From an uncultured Lachnospiraceae bacterium (GTDB lineage: Bacteria > Bacillota > Clostridia > Lachnospirales > Lachnospiraceae): a stretch of DNA of 64,000 nt. Where the stretch lies: contig CADACD010000005.1 in NCBI GenBank assembly GCA_902786365.1, positions 62,001-126,000 on the forward strand, given 5' to 3'. The notes beneath the pieces are model-generated. The model saw only the letters and a list, made by a program, of their open reading frames with translations, had not been told where the DNA came from and did not search any database. This document shows, in pieces, positions 1 through 7,236 of this stretch (position 1 is its first letter; every line of letters starts with the position of its first letter). The translations under genes and the position numbers were made by a program.

Positions 1-1
1 T

Positions 2-679
2 ATATCCATATTAGCAGAAAATAAGCCGGATGGAATCATTATATCATCACCTGAGCTTGCAAATCTTGTCTCTCAATATGATATACCGGTTGTGGTAAGC
101 ACAATTGCAGGCGTATATAATTCTGATATTGTATCCTTCTACAAAGATCTTGGTGTGAAAAGAGTAATTCTTCCAAGAGATTTAACTTTGGGTGAAATCG
201 CAGATATTGTGTCATCCAATCCTGATTTGGAATATGAAGTATTTATAATGAGAAATGGCTGTAAGTTCTCTGATTCAAATTGTCTTGGCTTTCATAGAAA
301 AGAGATGTGTTCCATCTGTGCTGATATTGACAGGGCAGATGATGATGTAATATTCACAAAAGAAAATGATAATTTTAAAAACAGAAGTAATCTGGAATAT
401 ACCGATATGCTTTTGAAAAATGATTTTCATAACTATGCCTGTGGGTTATGTGCAATATATGACTTTGTGAGAATGCATATCAATGCCGGAAAAGTGGTAG
501 GACGTTCTGATGATTGTGAGGCAGTATGTGAAGATATCAAACTGATTCGAAAAAATATTGAAATTGCAAAAAATTCGTCTTCAAAAGGGGAATACCTTGA
601 AAATATGATATTTCCAGATGACAGAAGTGTTATGTGTACGAACAGTATGTCTTGTTATTATCCGGAAATAAGATTTTAA
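2..679 (+). CDS. U32-family peptidase-like protein, 3' part only
   Basis: The reading frame is open from the left edge and ends at 677-679, so the true start lies outside the window; the GTG at 92 is internal to an uninterrupted frame. The visible 225 residues run from the end of a barrel-like domain (IIISSPELANL, RVILPRDLTLGEI) into a cysteine-rich segment (EVFIMRNGC, NCLGFHRKEMCSIC, NYACGLC). The 'EVF....GC' stretch followed by spaced cysteines resembles the U32 collagenase-like/prephenate-type peptidases, which include ubiquinone- and tRNA-hydroxylation proteins; here the precise role cannot be told. The protein stands alone and converges on htpG. The family call rests on motif resemblance only, without the N-terminal half. 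Confidence 0.5.
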   Translation: MSILAENKPDGIIISSPELANLVSQYDIPVVVSTIAGVYNSDIVSFYKDLGVKRVILPRDLTLGEIADIVSSNPDLEYEVFIMRNGCKFSDSNCLGFHRKEMCSICADIDRADDDVIFTKENDNFKNRSNLEYTDMLLKNDFHNYACGLCAIYDFVRMHINAGKVVGRSDDCEAVCEDIKLIRKNIEIAKNSSSKGEYLENMIFPDDRSVMCTNSMSCYYPEIRF

Positions 680-756
680 AGTATTGCTTTTTTAGTACCT
701 TTAAGTTTTGTACCTACTATCTATGTCAATGTAAAATATACGATTATGAAATAGTT

Positions 757-801
757 ACAGGCTCTGCCACATTAAAATCTTTTTAATGCGACAGAGCCTC
801 T
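757..801. repeat. 18-bp palindromic hairpin between convergent genes
   Basis: Arms 760-777 and 781-798 pair over 18 bp with two imperfect positions and a 3-nt loop. There is no T-tract on either side, so it is not a textbook intrinsic terminator, although it could cap the 3' ends of the U32 and htpG messages. The arm TGTCGCATTAA recurs in the element at 23636-23750. Confidence 0.6.
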
Positions 802-839
802 CAAAACTATATTATAAATTGTGATTCTTTATATATCGA

Positions 840-2840
840 TTACTGTGCAATCAACATCATAATTCGATTGCTTCTCTCAATAAATTTAGTCATTTCTTCC
901 GGCGACAACTGCTTATGGCTAATGAGAGCAAGGTCATATAACTGCTCACAAATCATATTTGTATTTTCGCCATCTTTATTATTCAAAACATATTTCACTA
1001 AAGCGTTATTTGCATTGAGAACAAGTGTAACATTAGAACCGAACATAGAAGGATCCATGCCTGCCATTCCATACATCTTCATCATATCCTGCATACGTCT
1101 GCTTTCTTCTGATAATGTGACCATAGATGAAATATTCTCGTTCTTAAGCTGTTCTACCTTTACCTCCAATTTATCATTGTTAAGAGCTTTTCTAAATATC
1201 TCTGTGAGTGCATCCGCATTTGCCTTAAATTCCTCACTGTCACTGTCTGCATTTTCATCTTTGAAAGAATCATTCAAATCAGAGTCAATTCTTAAAAATT
1301 TAACACCTTCATTTTTATTCTCAAGATGTGTGATAAACGGCTCATCAATGCTGTGGTCAAGAATGATGGCATCAATGTTTTCTTCACGGAACAGATTAAT
1401 GTACTGACTCTGCTGTATTTCATCTGTTACATAGAAAATAGTATTTTTATGTTTTTCTTCGTTTTCTGCAAGGCATTCAGGAAGAGTGAGATACTTCTTA
1501 TCTATATTCTTAAATAAAATATAGTCATTCATCTTTTCACAGAATTTCTCATCTTTTAAGCACCCGAATTTGATGAACGGACTGATGTCATCCCAGTATT
1601 TCTCATAAGACTCTTTGTCAGTCTTGCACATTCCTGATAATTTATCAGCAACCTTCTTAGTAATATAATCTGAAATCTTTTTTACAAATCCGTCGTTTTG
1701 TAATGCACTTCTCGAAACATTCAACGGCAGATCAGGACAATCAATGACACCCTTTAATAGCATCAAAAATTCAGGAATGACCTCTTTGATATTATCTGCA
1801 ATAAATACCTGATTATTATACAGCTTAATTGTGCCTTCAATTGTATCATACTGGGTATTTAACTTAGGGAAATAGAGAATACCCTTTAAATTAAACGGAT
1901 AATCCATATTTAAGTGAATCCAGAATAATGGCTCTTTATAATCATTGAATACTTTTCTATAGAAATCTTTGTATTCCTCATTCGTGCATTCATTTGGATG
2001 CTTTGTCCAAAGTGGAGTAGTGTCATTTAAAGCAACAGGTCTTCTCAAAATTTTTGCCTTACTTTTAGCAGGGGAAATCTCTTTAATTTCTTTTGTTCCG
2101 TCTTCGTTTTCTACCTCTTCTGTTTTAGCCTCTTCAACAATCGTCTCGATGACAGTATCTTTTTCTGTTACATCTTCTTCATCAATTGTATCATATTGTG
2201 GCTCAGCGTTAGGATTTTCAAGATAAATCTCAATCGGCATGAAAGAACAGTATTTTGTGATAACTTCTCTTGCACGATATTCATTTGCAAATTCAAGGCT
2301 GTCCTCATTTAGATAAAGAGTAATAGTTGTACCACGCTCGGCTTTGTCACTGTCACTCATATCAAATTCCGTACCACCATCACATTCCCAATGAACAGCT
2401 GTGGCACCATCTTTATAAGAAAGTGTGTCAATTGTAACCCTGTCAGCCACCATAAATGCAGAGTAGAAACCTAATCCAAAGTGACCAATAATCTGGTCTT
2501 CATTTGTCTTGTCTTTGTACTGTGCAAGGAAAGCCTCGGCACCTGAAAAAGCAATCTGGTTGATATACTCATTGACTTCATCAGCAGTCATACCGATACC
2601 ATTATCGATAAAAGTAAGAGTTTTGTCCTCAGAATTAGCAAGAACTGTAATCTTAAATTCATTGTCAGAAGGGATGGTGTATTCACCCATCATATCAAGT
2701 TTTTTCAGCTTTGTAATAGCATCGCAGCCATTTGAGATTAATTCTCTAAAGAAAATATCATGGTCAGAATATAACCACTTTTTTATAATAGGAAAAATAT
2801 TGTCACTGTTAATAGATAGACTTCCATGTGTGTTTGCCAT
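840..2840 (-). CDS. htpG: Molecular chaperone HtpG (bacterial Hsp90)
   Basis: Cytosolic ATP-dependent chaperone that remodels client proteins as a homodimer. The N-terminal GHKL ATPase domain is clear: FFRELISNGCDA (catalytic Glu33, Asn37), DNGIGM (79-84) and the lid GHFGLGFYSAFMVADR (119-134). Middle and C-terminal dimerisation domains follow. At 666 aa it is longer than the roughly 620-630 aa usual for HtpG; the excess is an acidic Glu/Asp/Lys-rich linker at about residues 209-265, where most bacterial HtpG proteins have none. The ATG at 2840 has an excellent GGAGGT eight bases upstream. A strong promoter and a CIRCE operator lie upstream, pointing to HrcA control by heat shock. Confidence 0.97.
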   Translation of the reverse strand: MANTHGSLSINSDNIFPIIKKWLYSDHDIFFRELISNGCDAITKLKKLDMMGEYTIPSDNEFKITVLANSEDKTLTFIDNGIGMTADEVNEYINQIAFSGAEAFLAQYKDKTNEDQIIGHFGLGFYSAFMVADRVTIDTLSYKDGATAVHWECDGGTEFDMSDSDKAERGTTITLYLNEDSLEFANEYRAREVITKYCSFMPIEIYLENPNAEPQYDTIDEEDVTEKDTVIETIVEEAKTEEVENEDGTKEIKEISPAKSKAKILRRPVALNDTTPLWTKHPNECTNEEYKDFYRKVFNDYKEPLFWIHLNMDYPFNLKGILYFPKLNTQYDTIEGTIKLYNNQVFIADNIKEVIPEFLMLLKGVIDCPDLPLNVSRSALQNDGFVKKISDYITKKVADKLSGMCKTDKESYEKYWDDISPFIKFGCLKDEKFCEKMNDYILFKNIDKKYLTLPECLAENEEKHKNTIFYVTDEIQQSQYINLFREENIDAIILDHSIDEPFITHLENKNEGVKFLRIDSDLNDSFKDENADSDSEEFKANADALTEIFRKALNNDKLEVKVEQLKNENISSMVTLSEESRRMQDMMKMYGMAGMDPSMFGSNVTLVLNANNALVKYVLNNKDGENTNMICEQLYDLALISHKQLSPEEMTKFIERSNRIMMLIAQ

Positions 2841-2893
2841 TTTGAATTACCTCCATAGATTGTTTATTTGAACCAAAAATGATTATGAAGATA

Positions 2894-2922
2894 ATTTTAA
2901 TACTGTCTATTGAAAATGTCAA
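2894..2922 (-). promoter_or_regulatory. SigA-type promoter of htpG
   Basis: On the minus strand, TTGACA (2922-2917) and TAAAAT (2899-2894) are separated by 17 bp. The -10 lies about 54 bp from the htpG start codon. Confidence 0.7.
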
Positions 2923-2930
2923 GAAAAAAA

Positions 2931-2957
2931 TTAGCACTCATATTAAGTGAGTGCTAA
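2931..2957. promoter_or_regulatory. CIRCE operator (HrcA binding site)
   Basis: A perfect match to the CIRCE consensus: TTAGCACTC at 2931-2939, a 9-nt spacer, and GAGTGCTAA at 2949-2957. HrcA represses class I heat-shock genes from this element. It lies 8 bp upstream of the -35 of the htpG promoter rather than between the promoter and the start codon, and 25 bp upstream of the -35 of the divergent promoter at 2983. Confidence 0.95.
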
Positions 2958-2982
2958 TAAAAAATAAAATAGTAAATGAAAG

Positions 2983-3011
2983 TTGTAATTTGATATCAAT
3001 TTATTTATAAT
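2983..3011 (+). promoter_or_regulatory. Promoter of the AAA ATPase gene
   Basis: TTGTAA (2983-2988), a 17-bp spacer and a consensus TATAAT (3006-3011), 47 bp before the ATG at 3059. Confidence 0.6.
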
Positions 3012-3058
3012 AGTATATAACAATGGAGTGATTACTGAGCTAAAAGGAGAGTTAAAAT

Positions 3059-4768
3059 ATGGCAAGAACAGTTGCAATAGGTATACAGGATTTTGAAAAA
3101 ATAATATCAAATAACTATTTTTATATTGATAAGACGAATTTTATAAAAGAATGGTGGGAAAGTGCTGATGATGTGACACTGATTGCACGCCCGCGTCGAT
3201 TTGGAAAGACCCTCAATATGAGTATGCTAGAGACATTTTTTTCAAATAAATACAGCAATCGTGGGGATTTGTTTGAAAATCTTAATATATGGAAAGATGA
3301 GAAGTACATGGGGATTCAGGGAACATATCCTGTAATCAGTCTTTCATTTGCGAATATTAAGGAAGCGACATATGAAATGGCTTACAGAAAAATCATTGAG
3401 ATATTGGTTAAATTATATGCACAGTATGAGTTTTTATTAGATGAAAATATATTAAGACAGAGAGATAAGGATTTTTATGAACAAGTAACTTATGGAATGG
3501 ATGAAGTTACGGCATCGTTGGCAATTCAGAACCTTTCGGATTATCTTAGCAGATATTATGGCAAGAAGGTGCTTATTTTCCTTGATGAATATGACACTCC
3601 TATGCAGGAAGCCTATGTGAATGGATATTGGACTGAGTTTACTTCTTTTATCAGAAGTTTGTTTAATGCTACTTTTAAGACAAATCCATATATGGAGAGG
3701 GCAATCATGACAGGTATTACAAGGGTAAGTAAGGAGTCGATATTTTCTGACTTTAATAATCCGGCAGTCATTGGCACAACAAGTAAAATGTATGCTACAG
3801 ATTTTGGTTTTACGGAGGAAGAAGTATTTATTGCAATGGATGAACTTAACCTGACAGATAAGAGGGGTGTCAAGGCATGGTATGATGGCTTTGTATTTGG
3901 TGATGTTTCAGATATTTACAATCCATGGTCTATCATTAATTATTTTAAATATCAGACATTTAAAACTTACTGGGCGAATACAAGCTCCAACAGTCTGGTG
4001 GGAAAACTGATTCGTGAAAGTGGTGCGAAGACGAAAAAGTTATTTGAACAGCTGCTTAAGGGAGAGACGATAGATGTTCCTGTGGATGAGCAGATTGTCT
4101 ATAAGAATCTTGATACAGATGAGAGTGCTATATGGAGTCTGCTGTTAGCTACAGGGTATCTGAAGGCATTACAATATCAGTCAGAAGAGCAAAGTGCAGA
4201 AAACCAAATGACAGTTTTTCAGCTTGCAATAACAAATGAAGAAGTAAAGAGGATGTTTTACCGTATGGTAAGCAGCTGGTTTAGAGAAGCGGAAGAACAT
4301 TATAATGATTTTATCGAAGCACTGCTTGAAGGTGATTTAGATGCAATGAATGAGTATATGGAAGATGTGACATTACAGATATTCAGCAGTTTTGATACCG
4401 AAAGAAAAGTAGGAAGAAGTGCACCTGAGCGTTTTTATCATGGTTTTGTACTGGGATTGATGGTTGACATGGCAGACAGGTATATTATCAAATCAAACAG
4501 GGAGAGTGGACGTGGGCGATATGACATTATGATATATCCAAAAGAGAGTGGTAAAGGTGATGCGATCATTATTGAATTTAAGGTCAAAAGCAAAAAGAAA
4601 GAAACAGACCTTGAACAGACGGTGGAAGCAGCACTCAGACAGATAGATGAAAAGAAGTATGATGAAGAGTTGAAGGCATTGGGATTTAAGGAAGAAAATA
4701 TAAGGAAGTATGGATTTGCCTTTGAGGGCAAGAATGTACTGATTGGGGAAAAACAGGGGCAGTTATAA
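3059..4768 (+). CDS. AAA-ATPase-like protein with C-terminal PD-(D/E)XK nuclease domain
   Basis: Member of the large two-domain family common in gut anaerobes (AAA-ATPase-like plus DUF1703-type nuclease). The N-terminal half has the family's modified Walker A RPRRFGKT (44-51) and Walker B VLIFLDEYDT (171-180). The C-terminal half has a PD-(D/E)XK core: RYDIMI (Asp489) and IIIEFK (Glu506, Lys508). Full length, 569 aa, with SD AAGGAGAG before the ATG. The molecular role of the family is not established; members are often multi-copy, vary between strains and are thought to be mobile. It is monocistronic and followed by a strong terminator. A fragment of a related gene is found at 6098-6175. Confidence 0.9.
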   Translation: MARTVAIGIQDFEKIISNNYFYIDKTNFIKEWWESADDVTLIARPRRFGKTLNMSMLETFFSNKYSNRGDLFENLNIWKDEKYMGIQGTYPVISLSFANIKEATYEMAYRKIIEILVKLYAQYEFLLDENILRQRDKDFYEQVTYGMDEVTASLAIQNLSDYLSRYYGKKVLIFLDEYDTPMQEAYVNGYWTEFTSFIRSLFNATFKTNPYMERAIMTGITRVSKESIFSDFNNPAVIGTTSKMYATDFGFTEEEVFIAMDELNLTDKRGVKAWYDGFVFGDVSDIYNPWSIINYFKYQTFKTYWANTSSNSLVGKLIRESGAKTKKLFEQLLKGETIDVPVDEQIVYKNLDTDESAIWSLLLATGYLKALQYQSEEQSAENQMTVFQLAITNEEVKRMFYRMVSSWFREAEEHYNDFIEALLEGDLDAMNEYMEDVTLQIFSSFDTERKVGRSAPERFYHGFVLGLMVDMADRYIIKSNRESGRGRYDIMIYPKESGKGDAIIIEFKVKSKKKETDLEQTVEAALRQIDEKKYDEELKALGFKEENIRKYGFAFEGKNVLIGEKQGQL

Positions 4769-4866
4769 TGATTGTTTTAAATTCGCCTATTTCATATATT
4801 TTATTGTAATCTCAGGCAAATTTGGAGTATGTATTAGAAATTACTATGTACAATCACAGAACAAGT

Positions 4867-4926
4867 CCTGCGTAAGATAATCATATTTTAGTAAAAAATT
4901 TGATTATCTTACGCAGGATTTTTCTC
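4867..4926 (+). terminator. Intrinsic terminator after the AAA ATPase gene
   Basis: Perfect 18-bp stem, arms 4867-4884 and 4902-4919, with an AT-rich 17-nt loop, followed by TTTTTCTC. The convergent gene ending at 4936 also runs into it, but no T-tract lies on that side. Confidence 0.85.
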
Positions 4927-4935
4927 ATTTTGTGA

Positions 4936-5427
4936 TTATTCAGATATACCAGCAATAGAAGCAGTCAATTCAGAAATATATTTATCAAACGCTTTTTCAA
5001 GAGATTTATCCATTGTAAAAATTTTCAGTGAACAACCGGTTACATAAGTAAGAATATTATTTTCATATTTTATATTCAAAAATAGTTCATTTATGTCCTC
5101 TTCCAATATTGTGGTATCATTGAACTGCAACAGTTCCCTGATACTTTTTTTGTCAAGTGCAAAAATCATTTTAAACCGGATAGGTGTTTTGCTGCCTTTA
5201 ATAAGCGAAAAACAGAAAGGTCTTAAAGTTTCCCAATAGGATAAATGTTGATCTGGAAGTTCATCCCATTCATACTCATCAAAAAAATCTTTTTGAAGAT
5301 GACCGTCTATATGAAAAGTATTATATGTCGTTATGCTGATATCAGCGACAAGAAATTTGTCAAATGTGTTTTTAATCAGCAATTCGGCCATAAATTTTTT
5401 TACGTCTTTAATTTGTTCAGAAATCAT
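4936..5427 (-). CDS. Conserved hypothetical protein, possibly DUF5721 family
   Basis: A 163-aa soluble protein with no signal peptide or membrane segment. It starts MISEQIKDVKKFMAELL, has aromatic and acidic stretches (FFDEYEWDELP) and a mixed alpha/beta composition. The overall pattern reminds me of the DUF5721 proteins of Lachnospiraceae, for which no function is known; this is from memory of sequence style, not a search. The ribosome binding site is weak (TATAGGTATAAC before ATG). It is monocistronic, convergent with the ATPase gene, with a long AT-rich upstream region. Confidence 0.6.
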   Translation of the reverse strand: MISEQIKDVKKFMAELLIKNTFDKFLVADISITTYNTFHIDGHLQKDFFDEYEWDELPDQHLSYWETLRPFCFSLIKGSKTPIRFKMIFALDKKSIRELLQFNDTTILEEDINELFLNIKYENNILTYVTGCSLKIFTMDKSLEKAFDKYISELTASIAGISE

Positions 5428-5651
5428 TGTTATACCTATAAAAACTGCAATTTAATGATTGTTTCGATCAATATATTTTTTGAAATCCCTAAATGTATCT
5501 CTAAAACAATAGCATGCAATTTTCCTTTCCTTCTATTAATTACTTTGTTTCTATCGTTTATATACTTTAATACTATTGCTTATATTGTTTATGCACGTAT
5601 CTTGTATTTATATTATATAGTATACAGTCTAAATAAAAGAAATGCAAATAA
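5428..5651. other. AT-rich intergenic stretch without recognisable gene
   Basis: Upstream region of the gene at 4936-5427, extremely AT-rich (5540-5650 especially), with several overlapping TATA-like hexamers on the minus strand but no single convincing promoter. No RNA structure or open frame of note was seen. Confidence 0.5.
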
Positions 5652-6175
5652 ATAATCATTTTGGAATTTAATAGTGATGGCTCCAAAGTCAGAGTTTCGG
5701 AGGGAGAATGGCAGTGTATAGGTGAAGTTGAAAAAAAACTTCAAAATTGATGATTGTTATCAAAAAGAAAGAGATACTATCAAAATAGAATTTCGAAATT
5801 AGTGATTGAGGTAAAAATTGAGGGTGAAGATGAAATAATAGTTTTCTATGATGAAGATGAAGGATATGTTATTTGTCAATCAAAAGATGATAAATTAAGG
5901 TGTTATGATGGTAAAGGGCAAGTTATATTGGAGGGAATTGAAGCATATTTTATTTCAGAACAACGGATGTATTCGAATGGATATTTGATGATAAACTATA
6001 TAGATGAAGAAGGTTCCTGAATTGGCGGAAGGAGAACAATTATCATATTAAAATTATTAAAGATGGACTTTCTAATAATTGGGATTACCAACTGACAGCT
6101 CTTAGTTTTAAGGAGGATTGTATTAGAAAATACGGTTTTGCTTTCGAAGGAAAAAATATTTTCATTTCTTCTTGA
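5652..6175 (+). pseudogene. Decayed gene(s) ending in an AAA-ATPase/PD-(D/E)XK tail
   Basis: One frame is coding-like from 5652 (ILEFNSDGSKVRVSEGEW) but is stopped by two adjacent TGA codons at 5748-5753. The same frame continues to 6020 (VIEVKIEGEDEIIVFYDEDEG, then GYLMINYIDEEG), where a shift of frame near 6013-6019 leads into 6017-6175. The last 25 codons (6098-6172) read ALSFKEDCIRKYGFAFEGKN, close to ALGFKEENIRKYGFAFEGKN at the C-terminus of the intact ATPase at 3059-4768. The upstream part is not recognisably similar to that ATPase, so the locus may be a fusion of two remnants. The segment 5754-6020 could still be read from TTG, but without a ribosome binding site. Confidence 0.6.
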
Positions 6176-6200
6176 AATATTATGCATAATCGTGTAGGAT
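6172..6200 (+). promoter_or_regulatory. Promoter for the ZTP riboswitch transcript
   Basis: TTGAAA (6172-6177), 17-bp spacer, TAGGAT (6195-6200). Transcription would begin near 6207, within the 5' strand of the first riboswitch helix. Confidence 0.5.
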
Positions 6201-6201
6201 A

Positions 6202-6317
6202 ATAACAGATACACAACTGGCGGAAAAACATGTTTGTTTCGTAGAATTAACTACAGGGAGTGTATCTGTTATATGTCGACCGTCTGGGCAATTGAAAGAT
6301 TGTTCCGGACATTTTTT
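6202..6317 (+). ncRNA. ZTP (pfl) riboswitch with terminator platform
   Basis: P1 is formed by the 13-bp arms 6202-6214 and 6260-6272. Inside are the conserved ACTGGCGG (6216-6223), a hairpin GTAG-AATTAA-CTAC (6241-6254) and GGGAG (6256-6260). The second domain carries CCGTCTGGGCA (6280-6290), the family's most conserved strand. GGGCAAT (6286-6292) can pair with ATTGTTC (6299-6305) to form a terminator stem followed by TTTTTT (6312-6317), so the aptamer and terminator are mutually exclusive, which predicts an ON switch. ZTP riboswitches sense ZMP/ZTP, i.e. AICAR nucleotides that accumulate when 10-formyl-THF is short. The two genes downstream use exactly this intermediate. Confidence 0.88.
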
Positions 6318-6394
6318 ATTTCTTGGAAATATGAGCAATTTCTTAAAGAATTTGCCAGATTCACAAAATGCAAGGTATCAAAGGAGGAAAACAA

Positions 6395-7108
6395 ATGGAA
6401 ATGATTTCTATTGAAAATGAACTGAAACAAAATGCCTATCCGGGAAGAGGTATTATCATAGGTAAAACCCCTGATGGCACAAAGGCTGTCACAGCTTATT
6501 TTATTATGGGAAGAAGTGAAAACAGCAGAAACAGAGTATTCATAGAAGACGGAGAGGGAATACGCACACAGGCATTTGATGAGTCTAAGTTGAGTGATCC
6601 AAGCCTTATTATATATGCACCTGTACGAGTTCTCGGCAATCTTACAATAGTGACAAATGGCGACCAGACAGATACAATCTATGAGCTGATGGAGAAAGGC
6701 CAGACTTTTGAAGAGTCTCTTCGTACAAGAGAGTTTGAACCAGATGCACCGAATTATACACCTAGAATTTCAGGTCTGATGCATGTTGAAAACGGAAGTT
6801 TTAACTATGCAATGTCAATCCTTAAGAGCAATAATGGAAATCCTGATGCTTGCAATCGCTATACATTTGCATACAGTAATCCTGTAAATGGAGAAGGACA
6901 TTTCATCCACACATACAAAGGTGACGGAAATCCACTTCCAAGTTTCGAAGGAGAACCGGATTTAATTGCTATAAAAGATGACATCAACGAATTTGCAAAC
7001 GATTTATGGACATCATTAAATGAGGATAACAAGGTTTCTTTATTTGTAAGATATATTGATATCGCAACTGGAAAATATGAAAGTGTTATTTTTAATAAAA
7101 ATAACTAG
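6395..7108 (+). CDS. IMP cyclohydrolase, PurO-type
   Basis: Catalyses the final ring closure of purine synthesis, FAICAR to IMP. The 237-aa protein matches the IMP_cyclohyd family first known from archaeal PurO: NAYPGRGIIIGKTPDG near the N-terminus, then AYFIMGRSENSRNRVF, PRISGLMHVENG and the C-terminal FVRYIDIATGKYES. The start at 6395 is chosen because AAGGAGG lies 7 bp upstream; an upstream in-frame ATG at 6368 lacks one. It is the first gene after the ZTP riboswitch terminator and is followed by the AICAR formyltransferase gene, 128 bp away. Confidence 0.88.
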   Translation: MEMISIENELKQNAYPGRGIIIGKTPDGTKAVTAYFIMGRSENSRNRVFIEDGEGIRTQAFDESKLSDPSLIIYAPVRVLGNLTIVTNGDQTDTIYELMEKGQTFEESLRTREFEPDAPNYTPRISGLMHVENGSFNYAMSILKSNNGNPDACNRYTFAYSNPVNGEGHFIHTYKGDGNPLPSFEGEPDLIAIKDDINEFANDLWTSLNEDNKVSLFVRYIDIATGKYESVIFNKNN

Positions 7109-7236
7109 ATATTATTCTGACCTGAATGATATCTTATATGGCAAGCCTAGAATATGAAGACAGAAAAAAACAAATAATAAATGAATATACGAATTTGATA
7201 TTTTTAAATAATCAATAGAAAGGAACAGAGAAAAGG

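Noticed and set aside
868-2871. Several plus-strand open frames within htpG
   Set aside because: All are antisense to a full-length conserved gene and lack ribosome binding sites.
3059-6175. Two-gene toxin-antitoxin or defence system made of the ATPase and the small ORF at 5754
   Set aside because: The intervening gene is on the other strand, a terminator separates them, and the small ORF is part of a decayed locus.
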